DNA from: Floccularia luteovirens
Lineage: Eukaryota > Basidiomycota > Agaricomycetes > Agaricales > Squamanitaceae
Length of the DNA stretch: 64,000 nucleotides
Assembly (NCBI GenBank): GCA_009739215.1
Contig: VSJF01000003.1
Span: forward strand, 1,736,001 to 1,800,000
Direction of reading: 5' to 3'
Below, piece by piece: positions 54,824 to 64,000 of this stretch. The position numbers were made by a program, and so were the translations under genes. The first letter of the stretch is position 1. The number at the start of each line of letters is the position of its first letter. The notes below the pieces were generated by a model. It saw only the letters and a program-made list of their open reading frames with translations. It searched no databases and was not told the DNA's origin.

Positions 54824-57693
54824 TTAACTCCCGAAACGTTCACGAGCCTACAACACAATCAAGTCAGTGTAGTGGTGACTTTTACTATTCGACATACCGC
54901 ATCCTGTGCCATGTGAACATAACCAGAATAGCCTTCAGCATACTTTGCTATATCCTTGCCCTTACTGGCACCAAGGCCGACTCCTTGCGCATAAACGGCA
55001 GTTTGCCTATGCAACGTAAACTTAGAAACCCCAAAATAAAAATCCTGAACTCACACAGGGTCAATACGACCATCTTCTTCTGTTCCCAGTCCAGTTCCCT
55101 CCTTCCATCCCATCATCTTCAATAACTTATTACCAACGTTGGAATCGTCTTGTCCAGGATTTGTGGACGGAGTAGGAGCAGGGGGAGTGGAGACATTCTC
55201 AACTTGTCGTTTCTTGTTCTTGGCGACATCCTTATCTGGGGCTGGTGTCTCTGGTTGGTTGAACAATGTCCTCCGTTCTGAAGCGCGATCGCGATATTTT
55301 GGCTGCTCAGAGACCTTTCTTGCAAGAACCTTTTGGCGGGCTACTTCTCGCAGATTTGAGTCCTGGAAGTTTTTCTGCAATTGAGAAGGCCGATATCATA
55401 GTCAAAGAGTAGCAGATAAAAAAGGGTATAATGTTAGCTTGGAATTGTCAAAGCTACACAATACTGAAGATAGCGAGCCTTATGAAGATCTGATTCTTTG
55501 TTGTGCCGTTTAAGTTGTTCCATAGACTTGAATTGGCGAGCGCAAAGAAGGCACATTAAGCTGCTAATATCAGCGAATTCGAATTCGCTTTCGGCAGAGA
55601 GGGGAGGGATCTCCGCAGAAGCCTTGGGAGCAGCCACAGGTGTGTTAGAAACGGTCACAGAAATGCTTTTAGCCGGTGTTATCTAGATAGATACATGATA
55701 AATTGTGATAGGTGAATGAAAAATATGAAGCTCACCAAAGCAGGAGCAGTTGGTGGTGCAACCGTCTCATGTGCAAGTTCTTCTTGAACTTGGTTCCATT
55801 TGTTGATGTTGTTTACAGTCTAAGTCAGGAGAAAATGAGCAAATCCTGGATATAGCATATACAACCCACCTTTTTGCTAGCAATAAGGGGTGCAACTTTT
55901 TTGACCGTGATAGCTACACGTGTGTTAGTGGGATGTAGAAAGATGGGTAAAAGATGTGCTCACGTTTACTTGGTTCTGAACCTGTATCATCTTCACCTCC
56001 TTCCCCAAGAATTCCCCCGTTTGTATCGTCCATTGAGAATCCAGGAACGAGAGGCTTGGTAGGGCCTACAGGAAGGTTAAGGTAATAGACAAGGGGAATT
56101 AGATGGTGGAGTAATCACCTGAATTAAGTTTCGTTGGCCCTTTGTTGAAACTTAATGTTACGGGTTTGTCGGATACAGGAAGTGTTGAAGGCGCCGCAGG
56201 AGCTTTGTCCGTAGAAGAGGTATCTACGACACCTTTAATATGTCAGATTACATAAGCGTACAAATTTTATTTAATGATGTTACCTTTGGTTCTTTTCTTT
56301 TCATGTTTCTCATTTACTGCTGATGCCGGTTTTGGGGCCTCCTCAACTTTGAATTCTAGTACAGCCACGGTGGAAGTTTCATCCCAATACCTAACCCAGG
56401 CTCCTTCCGCGCCACCCAAACTATTTGATGATGCTAGACAAGCATCATCACGCGCAAGAAAATCAGTTACGGGCTGGAAGGAATAGGGGTGAGCAAACGA
56501 AGCCGCTACTGGTCTGTCTGATATACGGAAGCCAGAAGGATGTATTTGGGGAGACATTGTTGCTGCCAGAACTGCAGACGCAGACTAAAATATAACGTCG
56601 TGTTAGCATACGCCAGACAAAGAAACAAGGTGGTTTACGTGTATGTCAACAAACTCTACAAATGCGAAGCCGAAGCTAGCCATTGTAACTCTATCCTTTA
56701 TGAGAATAATGCGCCTCATGCCCTGCGCTCCTTGTTTCCCTGGTCCAGAGGAGTACAACATCGCCTGATATATTGCCTGAGGACCTGAGAGTGGATCAAG
56801 TCCTCGGAACAGTAACACAGGACTTTGAGAATTGCCAATATCTCGGGTACCATCATTCAAATTCCCTCGATTGAAACGGCCTTTATCATGAGGTGTCGCA
56901 CTTTGGGAGTAGTCGATCTTGACTCGGCGGCCATTGTGTGGTATTCCAGTCTCGAGAGCCTTGTAGAAAGATGCAGTCGCAGAAGCACCATGCGATGCTG
57001 GTGGTGGTACTTGTATGAATGGAAATAAGGGGTCGACGAATGCACGCGCGTGTTCCGTACTCGTAAATTGTGCAAAGCCGAAGCCTTTTGAAGAACCTTG
57101 TAAAATCCAAGGGCGAGAAACGTTAATGCATGCGCAAAAGCAAATACAAATGTGCAAGTGCCTGATGATCTTTCTCGTATAATTGTTACTGTTTCAACGC
57201 TGCAACCGTTGGCGGATAGGTATGCCTGAAGCTAGGTAGGAAGCGACTTCAGTCACAGGCAACACAAGAGTCAAGACATAGTCGACAGACATCGGCCTCA
57301 GTGAAATCTGGGTCCAATCCAAGAAAAATGACGTGCGGGCTAGGCTCTGATGGCGCAAGCCGTTTCTTGACAAACCCACCCGCACCTCCCCGGGACCGGT
57401 CATCGTTTGCATGTTCTTGGTCGTTTTGACGATGTTGGCCGTACCCAGCATGACTAGAGTCGTCATACGCATAGGATGTATCATATCCTTGAAATGCCTG
57501 TGAATAAGGAATTTCAATGAAGGCCATGCAGAGACTCTGAACCACCAACTCCATTATTGAATTTTCTCCGTTTCCCATCTCCATAATAGTCTTCATCTCT
57601 TGAGCGTACATTTCCGCCAGAACCAGCACCTGGCCAGGCAGAACCTTCACTCCAAGTGTCCTTTCCCTTGTCCCATTCACGGTTATATGCCAT
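54824..57693 (-). CDS. RBM5/RBM10-like splicing regulator (RRM, C2H2, G-patch)
   Basis: A nuclear RNA-binding protein that probably modulates splice-site choice. The start at 57693 gives MAYNREWDKGKDTWSEGSAW. RRM1: HVIFLGLDPDFTEADLQAYL ... GFGFAQFTSTEHARAFV. RRM2: VLLFRGLDPLSGPQAIYQAM ... ASFGFAFVEFVDIHSASAV. A C2H2 finger follows (LMCLLCARQFKSMEQLKRHN...DLHK), then a basic helix (NLREVARQKVLARKVSEQPK) and the G-patch (NKLLKMMGWKEGTGLGTEED ... GVGLGASKG). The final exon gives MAQDAARERFGS and TAA at 54824. About a dozen introns. This is the domain order of RBM5/6/10, without the OCRE octamer repeats as far as I can see. Confidence 0.9.
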
Positions 57694-57807
57694 GAGGAAA
57701 TGTCAGTGTAATAGTCAGACCCTAGTAATGTGCGAAGAGTTTACAACAAGGATAGTACAAACAAGTAACAACACCACACCTCCATTTTTCGAGCATCTAC
57801 CATAGCT

Positions 57808-58252
57808 ATGGGACACGGTGAGTGCCTCCAAGCATGTTTGCAACGCTCTTATTAACCATGTAATTCACAGGACCAGTCAAGGTGATTTACGTGTATTCTG
57901 CTCATGTTGAAGCTATAGTGTCATCATTTACAGGAAGACCCCGCAATCGAACGGTTCAACCGGATGGTACAGTTAACTCACAGCCTCTCACATCCAAATG
58001 CTGACTCCTATTAGCGAGAGGAGGCATATTTGAACTTCCGCTGGACAAGACGTACAGTTAGAACTGCCATGCTTGGCTTTGTTATTGTTCCGGGCGCTAT
58101 TTTCTACCTTGCCAATACCTACCATGTATGTATGTCATCTTTCTCGAGGAGATGTCGAAATTAACCCGGTCACATAGCTGCACTGGGATTGGGTTGGCAA
58201 GACTAAACGCCAGTCATTAGTTGTTAGTCCCGGACATACAGAACAATCGTAG
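57808..58252 (+). CDS. Mitochondrial complex I accessory subunit NDUFB4 (B15)
   Basis: Small single-span inner-membrane subunit of NADH:ubiquinone oxidoreductase. Five exons splice to about 79 residues: MGHGPVKEDPAIERFNRMRE, then AYLNFRWTRRTVRTAMLGFV, the hydrophobic span IVPGAIFYLANTYH and a short polar tail ending SPGHTEQS. The pattern D-P-A-I-E-R ... R-E-x-A-Y-x-x-F-R-W-T matches fungal NDUFB4. Exon 2 is only 11 nt (57871-57881) and exon 3 is 33 nt (57934-57966), so an exon-length scan would miss this gene. It diverges from the RBM5-like gene with 114 bp between start codons. Stop TAG at 58250. Confidence 0.85.
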
Positions 58253-58362
58253 AGTTTGAAATCTTCACAACCAAACTAAAAATCCGAGCGTAGATATTGA
58301 ACAAGGATATACTATTCTTACGGGCCCTCGAATTGTGCAAAGTGGTATATTGATTTTGAACT

Positions 58363-59132
58363 TCAAACTCTCTTGCACAACTCTATTGCGACTTTGCAAC
58401 CCGCTCCTACAATACTACTAAGCAGTGCATGTGCCGGGGCTCGCTGGGAGAATTCAGCTACTGCGGTGTCTAGATGCTCCAGTTCATCATCTCTAAATTC
58501 CCTAATGACCTGCTGCAGAACGGAAATACTCGGGTGGTCGGAAGGCAGCGACTCAAATTCTTTGAGTTGACTAGAGAGCATTGTCATGCGAACTCATGTA
58601 TTGGAGTCACAACTTACTCGTCATAATGCTCGCCTATCACTGTTTCCACCGCTTCAGTGCATGCCATAGCAGCTTCTCTCCCCATGAGAGCAGTTATTGC
58701 ACCTAACCCAAAGCCCGCAACTTTGGCGACCTCTGTAAGGACCGTCGGCCTTACTCTGTGTTGCACTTGCAGTCTATCCATTACAATAAGATGTTTCTTC
58801 TCCTGTTCCCACATTTGCTAAACAGAGTGGTGTTATTTTTGCGGAGACCACAAGATAATATGACAGCATACTTGTATTAATGGAGCAGTTTTGGTGTCAT
58901 GTTTTAGAACAGCCAGTTGACCCCTGTAGATATAGTTTGCGGCTATCTCACCAGCCTGATCGACACGAAGCGCTCTATCTAAAACATCCCTTTGCCGTTC
59001 AGAAATATCGTTCGGTGTTGATGAAACTGCAGCATCCTTAGCCCGATTCGGGTCAAAATAGATAGCAGAGGGTGTCCCAGACCACGTAGTAAATTTTGCC
59101 CTGCAGATAAGCCGAGGCTGCCTGACAAGCAT
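58363..59132 (-). CDS. COQ7: 5-demethoxyubiquinone hydroxylase COQ7, mitochondrial
   Basis: Di-iron monooxygenase that hydroxylates demethoxyubiquinone, the penultimate step of coenzyme Q synthesis, on the matrix face of the inner membrane. The basic N-terminus [19 protein letters not shown] is a plausible targeting peptide. Iron ligands are visible in four helices: [53 protein letters not shown] and [16 protein letters not shown]. The interface-binding hydrophobic helix reads [14 protein letters not shown]. Three exons join in frame; stop at 58363. It converges with NDUFB4, placing two respiratory-chain-related genes side by side, which may be coincidence. Confidence 0.95.
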
Positions 59133-59391
59133 TTGTCAGGTATACGATGACAGTAGTTGATAAGTAGACTGTAAACGGACATGTTGAATCCTTAAAAATA
59201 CAACGTGGGAAAAGGTTATCAATTAATCTAATATTTTTGTGATTTTTATCAATAAATAATTATGAATGATAAAGTGCACAATCCACGATCAGGTGATTGA
59301 GACAGCAATCAAAGAATTCCACCTTGACAACTGTTCAACGTCCCAACCATTGTTAATCAACTACACGCCTCTCAATTATCACCACGTTAAC

Positions 59392-60486
59392 ATGGCTTCA
59401 ACGTAATTGAATTCTTCTCACTTATCGTCAAAATAACCTTATAGAATGACGATGCAACAGGTTCACCCCCTCAGATGCAATCGACATGTCCAAGGAGAAG
59501 GATTGGCCACTCAAACTTGGTATGTTTTAACCATTCTTAGGATAAAACTGCATCTAAAGACATCAGGCTTGCTGGATTGGGACTCAACTAAGATCGTGTT
59601 CACCAAACGGACTCTCATAGAATTTCTCAAGTGAGGAGATAGACCTCATGATGAAAATATGCACGACTAATATGTCCCTTGAGACATACGGGTACAACAG
59701 TTGACCCAAATTTTACCAACATCGCCAAACTGCCGCGTATATTTGAGTTCTTCCACAGTGGAATCATAATTTAACACTCTTTGTACAGGTTATGCGCAAT
59801 TTGGCAATTTATCACCCCTATCTTCCAGTTCTAGCACTAATCCAGAAGAGTCATCCCAAGTGAATGGTCAGATCCACATGTCGTTTTATAGCATCCTTTT
59901 GTGATACCATGATTATAAGCAGATCAAGAAAGAGATGGATTTGTGCCTTCGCGGCGAGTGCGAACAGTTCCAGGTGGTACCCACTCTGATATCTTTTCAA
60001 CCGTTGATGAGGGGGACGCGTTATCCAAAGCTCCGCCGTTACAGGAACAAGAGAAAGTATGCCACTTCAATATGATGCTATCAACGTCAGTCTAAACCCA
60101 GCCAATAAATGTGTATAGACTCCTGCCCCGGTTACTGAGCAAGAGACCATTAACGAGGACGAGTCTGGAATAAATTTCACTTCGAGTGTTAAACCAAGCA
60201 GGTAAAATTTTGCCTGAAAGGGAAAACTTCAATATTGTGCTAGAACGCAACCGACCCTCCATTTTACACAGACGTGTACGAACCGCACCTGGTGGAACAA
60301 GCATCTTGGCAAATTTCTGGGACGAACCAGATCAGAAAGAAGAATTTAAGCCGACTCGCAGGTAATTCAAAAGGAATCACAGGTATCAATGGCATACACT
60401 TATGAAAATTTTGATTCAGGGTAAGACAAGGCCCCGGAGGACAGGACAACGTCAACGGAGTGCGTTATATGTGGTTGTCAAGATAA
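59392..60486 (+). CDS. Unrecognised protein with three R-V-R-x-x-P-G-G repeats
   Basis: Small exons on plus splice to a protein carrying the same motif three times: GFVPSRRVRTVPGGTHSDIF (about 59940-60005), KPSRRVRTAPGGTSILANFW (about 60195-60325) and EFKPTRRVRQGPGGQDNVNG (about 60340-60460). Between them are acidic, Ser/Thr-rich segments (NEDESGINFTSSV). An upstream exon gives YAQFGNLSPLSSSSTNPEES. Exons near 59690-59750 (VDPNFTNIAKLP) probably belong too. The last exon ends at TAA 60484. The start (MAST at 59392) and the first two exons did not join cleanly, so the 5' part is provisional. The R-V-x-x-P-G-G core loosely recalls HN1/Jupiter microtubule-associated proteins; I would not name it on that. 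Confidence 0.55.
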
Positions 60487-60691
60487 ATTCGAGCCTGACA
60501 TCCTGCCTTTTCAGATTTTTTGACCTTCATTGTAAAGAGTATCCGATCATATTGAGACCTGGTAACAATTGTAATTGTGTTGAACGACATGTACAGCATC
60601 TTGCTTGTTGAAAATCACAATTTATTCAATAACGTAACAGTGCACAACTATTATAATAACTTCGCAAACCTGGTGACCTTCCAGGCCATAT

Positions 60692-60700
60692 GAAAAAAAA
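60692..60700 (-). terminator. Pol III terminator of the tRNA
   Basis: A run of nine T on the minus strand begins about 7 nt after the tRNA 3' end, the normal RNA polymerase III stop signal. Confidence 0.75.
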
Positions 60701-60706
60701 ATCTTT

Positions 60707-60803
60707 TGGTAGCGGCGAGGTTCGAACTCGCGCGGACTTTCGCCCATTGGGAATCAAGAAGAGACTTAAATCCAACGCCTTAGACCAACTCGGCCACGCT
60801 ACC
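60707..60803 (-). tRNA. tRNA-Leu (anticodon UAA) with a short intron
   Basis: On minus, acceptor GGTAGCG pairs with CGCTACC followed by A73. The D-arm is TGGCCGAGTTGGTCTAAGGC (A box) and the T-arm is GCGAG-TTCGAAC-CTCGC (B box). A long variable arm, GGGC-GAAA-GTCC, marks a class II tRNA. The anticodon loop TTTAAG gives UAA, reading UUA leucine codons. About 12 nt (TCTCTTCTTGAT) lie between position 37 and the 3' half of the anticodon stem, the standard nuclear tRNA intron site. With this folding one A-C mismatch sits at the top of the anticodon stem. Confidence 0.93.
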
Positions 60804-61313
60804 GAACGGAAAATTTTGCTGACGTGAATATATGTGGATGCGATGATGTATTACAGTATGCCCCGCACAGCAATTCAGGTACTTTGATGGACGGACCCCA
60901 CCATCCCATTGTGGGTGATAATCAGAGGGTGAGGCTGATTGGAAGCAGGCTAACATTGTAGTCCACAGAGTTTTTTTTTTGTAGATATCATGTTAGTGTA
61001 ATCGTAATTAGTTGCCTCATATCTTAGTAATAACGCTTCTGGTGCTCCATTCAGACATTTGGAAAAAGCTGGAAACTGCGTAACTTGAACGTTAAACGCC
61101 CGCTCCTAACCTGAAAGATACCCCATTATTTCCGCTTCACACATCAGCGCCTGGTGATGAACTGAACCCAACTTTGGATTCAATTGCGGCCGCCCTGATA
61201 ACACAGCAATCATCAGTCTCCGAGTCACTTCCGTCTTATAAGCTCAAGCACCGAAATCATAGTTGCAGCTCGTGTGCTATGATCCTCATCCCCCAACCTT
61301 TCCCCCTCTTAAG
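60804..61313. other. Upstream region of the MLKL-like kinase gene
   Basis: About 510 bp between the tRNA and the kinase start. A poly-T run lies near 60970 and the segment just before the ATG is pyrimidine-rich. No exon, repeat or RNA gene is supported. Confidence 0.5.
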
Positions 61314-64000
61314 ATGAGTCTCAAAGACTTGATGAATTTGGCTGGTGTGCCTGGCCTTGACGCTGGTGTTACCATCTGTAAGTTCTGATGCTTCTCAAAA
61401 GAAGCTCCTACATCATCATTCTTATACATATATTGAAGTGATTTCGACGTACCGAAACATCGAAAATATCAAGGTTTACAGGGTGAGTTCTCTTGATGCC
61501 GTCGCCAAGAACATATCAACTGAAGCAATGGCTATTAGCAACAATGTCAGGATCTTAGCGCAAGATGCGTAAAGTTGTTGCTTGCTCTACGCGAGAGCTC
61601 GAAGGGATTGGAGGGTACAAAAGCCATAGAAAAAGCAGATGAATTAGAAGCGTTAGTGACGAGGACATATGATATAAATTTATGCTTACGAACGCCCGAC
61701 AGCGTCATCCGCCGTATTGACAGGAAAGTTTATGACTGGGCCAACCTGAACCGTCTTAGATCTTTTCTACAGCAAAGTGAAATTAAGGACGGGATTGATA
61801 GTCTCCACAGAGATCTGGATAGCGCAATGATGGGCTTTCAGGTAAGTGATATATGCTTCCTAGCCCTCGTCGTAGTTTGATCTGGGTTGGTAGATTAATA
61901 TCGGTATGGGCTTGGCCCGGAACAACATCGAGTCGAACAGCATTCGAGAACGGGATAAAACAGAAATACGAGAACTTCTCCAGATGATCGTCCAGAGCCA
62001 TGAAGATATGAAAGCGCTGTTGAACATGCACTCATCTCAGCCAGTGGAAGCGATCATGGGAAGCCTACAAACAGTTAGTATATGCATCACCTGTCGGGAA
62101 CTTTGATATTTAACTCTTGTCTAGGAACTCATGGATCCTGACATACTCCCGAATGAAGAAGAAACATTCAGAGATAGTCTATGGATGCTACACAAGAAAA
62201 CTTCAAAGCTACCTCCTTTAACAGACCGTACGCCCCCTCCCTCTTTGTCTGTGATGTAGACATTCAAATGAAAGCATAGTTACTGGACAAATAACCCTAA
62301 GCACGGATCACGTAGTCGTCAAAGGTGCATTCAACGATATCTATGCAGGTCTGTCTACATTTCTGTTCATATCATTTAGTCTGACTCCGAAGTTTTCTTA
62401 GGGGAGTGGTTAAATAAAGAAAAGGTGAGGGACTTTTAATCGAAAGGTCAAGATTCAACTTAAGATTTTCTATGTAGGTTGCGTTGCGCATCTCACGCCC
62501 AATCGCCAATGACCCAGACGCACAAAGGGTGAGTATTTTGGATGGTAAATAATTTGTGTTTCTTAATGCCTCCAAATTTAGCGCTTTCAACGTGAAGTTT
62601 CAATATGGAGGAACCTCGACCACCCTAACGTTGTTCCTCTATATGGCATCGTTTACATTGAACAGGAGCTGTATTCAGTAAGTTGTTGTTATAGTGACAT
62701 TTGTATGCAATTTTGACAAGCGGGGTATATAGGTCAGTCCTTGGATGGACAATGGTACAGCTTCTTCTTATGTACAACATTATCCTGGTGCAAACCGTCA
62801 GAAAATTCTATCAGAAATTGCTTCAGGTCATATCAAATACACCACACCCTTCTTATTTGTATTGACACATTCTTATAGGTCTGGATTATCTGCATGAGTA
62901 TGGGATTGTTCATGGAGATTTACGTGGTGTGAGCTATCTTCTCCCTTTGTGCCTTGATGAAAGGGCTCATAACAATTTTCCATATAGGCCAATGTCTTAA
63001 TCTCCAAAGATGGGGTAGCCTGCTTATCTGACTTTGGACTATCCAAGTTCTTGGAGGATGTCAGTACTTCGTTCATGTGCCATACTAATGGATCATACTG
63101 AACCATCTGTTGCGCAGTGTGGTCAAGCAATGACAACCCCTTCAAGCCTCAACCCACGTTGGTTTGCTCCAGAATTACTTGTCAAAAACGGCCGACTATC
63201 AAGACAATCTGATGTTTGGAGTTTTGGTATGGTTTGCCTTGAAATCCTCAGTGGAGAGCAGCCATTCAGTGCTATCACCCGGGACATTGCTGTACTACGC
63301 GAATTAGATCGGGGAAAGATCCCAGATCGACCTGGTCGCGTTGTTACGGCACAGGGACTAACGGATGAAATGTGGTCGTTGATGAAGAAGTGTTGGAACA
63401 AGAGCCCTGAAGCGAGGCCTTCAATGGCATTCATCAAATCAAAACTGTACGAAATTCGCGGGATTGCCACAGGTGTGTACATCAATGAGATATCTAACTA
63501 CTCTTGACCTTAATCTATGCTGACCCTTATTTAAATTAGAATCTGTATCATCTCCTCCTCAAAAACGACGTTCTATGTTCTCGCTTCGTAGACCACGACA
63601 ACATACAACAGACAGTGAGAAGAGTAAGAAATCACTACGACCACTGTCCATCTTATCACGTTCAAGCAATGAAGATTCGCTTCGAAATTTTGATGATACA
63701 ACACATGCTTTTGGAGGCTCCTCTTACTCAGAAGAAGCATCAAGCCTATCGGTAATCGTCGAAGGAGATAATTCACTGACTTCCCTCCCCCGAGTGGACC
63801 CTAGGCCACCGAGGCTGGACTTGGAACACCTCTCTGCGTCTACACCCATTCGCACTGACGGCAATATTACCCCGAGGGCAAACTCATCGGACTATCCTTC
63901 TCCAATGCGAAGCACGACGTCAGGCGACTCTGGGGTTTTCATGTCTCCACCACTCAAAGAGGCTTTAACAACTACCAAACGGATTGTTTATCTTACAAAG
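61314..64000 (+). CDS. MLKL-like N-terminal helical domain plus TKL-type kinase, truncated by window edge
   Basis: The start at 61314 is MSLKDLMNLAGVPGLDAGVT. The N-terminal ~200 residues are helical: RQQCQDLSARCVKLLLALRE, KADELEALVTRTYD, VYDWANLNRLRSFLQQSEIK, DGIDSLHRDLDSAMMGFQIN. They resemble the MLKL/HeLo-type four-helix domain seen in agaricomycete kinases. The kinase domain follows: VVKGAFNDIYAGEW loop, VALRIS in beta3 (Arg where the catalytic Lys is expected), FQREVSIWRNLDHPNVVPLY, HGDLRGANVL, SDFGLSKFLED, WFAPELL and SDVWSFGMVCLEILSGEQPF. A Ser/Arg/Pro-rich tail (QKRRSMFSLRRPRQ) runs beyond 64000. Proposed role, by analogy only: immune or cell-death signalling. Confidence 0.85.

Noticed and set aside
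58979..59182. Alternative longer minus-strand start for COQ7 at 59182
   Set aside because: That frame is different from the COQ7 frame. The ATG at 59132 gives a basic mitochondrial leader in frame.
60092..60455. Two minus-strand frames of 63-70 residues
   Set aside because: They are antisense to the exons carrying the repeated R-V-R-x-x-P-G-G motif and show no motif of their own.

Overview
The window is nuclear DNA from a filamentous basidiomycete, most likely an Agaricomycete. Nearly every gene is broken by several introns of about 45-65 bp. Genes are packed roughly one per 2 kb on both strands with no operon logic. The encoded proteins are typical of this group: a Zn2Cys6 regulator resembling mushroom PriB, a PIF/Harbinger transposon with a Myb/SANT partner gene, a formin and a class V myosin, and a TKL-type kinase with an MLKL-like helical N-terminus. 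I assigned genes by translating exons by eye and joining them at plausible splice sites, so exon borders are predictions.

Left part (1-8.1 kb): a short MITE-like inverted-repeat element (137-688), a Nudix ADP-sugar pyrophosphatase, and the splicing factor YJU2. A complete 4.63-kb PIF/Harbinger transposon follows (3444-8073; 179-bp terminal inverted repeats differing at one base; TTA target duplication). It sits in what was about 167 bp of DNA between the start codons of YJU2 and the divergent helicase gene DHX35. Both transposon genes carry in-frame stops that look like C-to-T changes.

Middle-left (8.1-28.5 kb): DHX35, MICOS subunit MIC19, a single-pass membrane protein, the spliceosomal Myb protein CDC5, a Zn2Cys6 transcription factor, a Nup37-like WD40 protein, UMP-CMP kinase, a diacylglycerol/sphingoid-kinase-like protein, a Nit2-type amidase, a farnesylatable Ydj1-type DnaJ and a UPF0538 protein.

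Middle-right (28.5-53.2 kb): an intracellular-type GH3 beta-glucosidase with an inserted PA14-like domain, two tandem paralogues of an unrecognised multi-pass membrane protein, Golgi tether COG4, ESCRT-III VPS2, an AN1 zinc-finger protein, and class V myosin and formin genes diverging from about 480 bp.

Right part (53.2-64 kb): a GPI-type secreted PEBP-like protein, an RBM5/RBM10-like splicing protein, complex I subunit NDUFB4, the ubiquinone hydroxylase COQ7, an unrecognised protein with three R-V-R-x-x-P-G-G repeats, an intron-containing tRNA-Leu(UAA), and the MLKL-like kinase gene running off the right edge.

Most genes are housekeeping: splicing (YJU2, DHX35, CDC5, RBM5-like), mitochondria (MIC19, NDUFB4, COQ7), membrane traffic (COG4, VPS2, myosin V, formin). 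The points most worth a second look are the transposon in the two-gene promoter and its mutation pattern, the MLKL-like kinase whose beta3 lysine is arginine, the triple-repeat protein, the tandem membrane paralogues, and the split P-loops and microexons.
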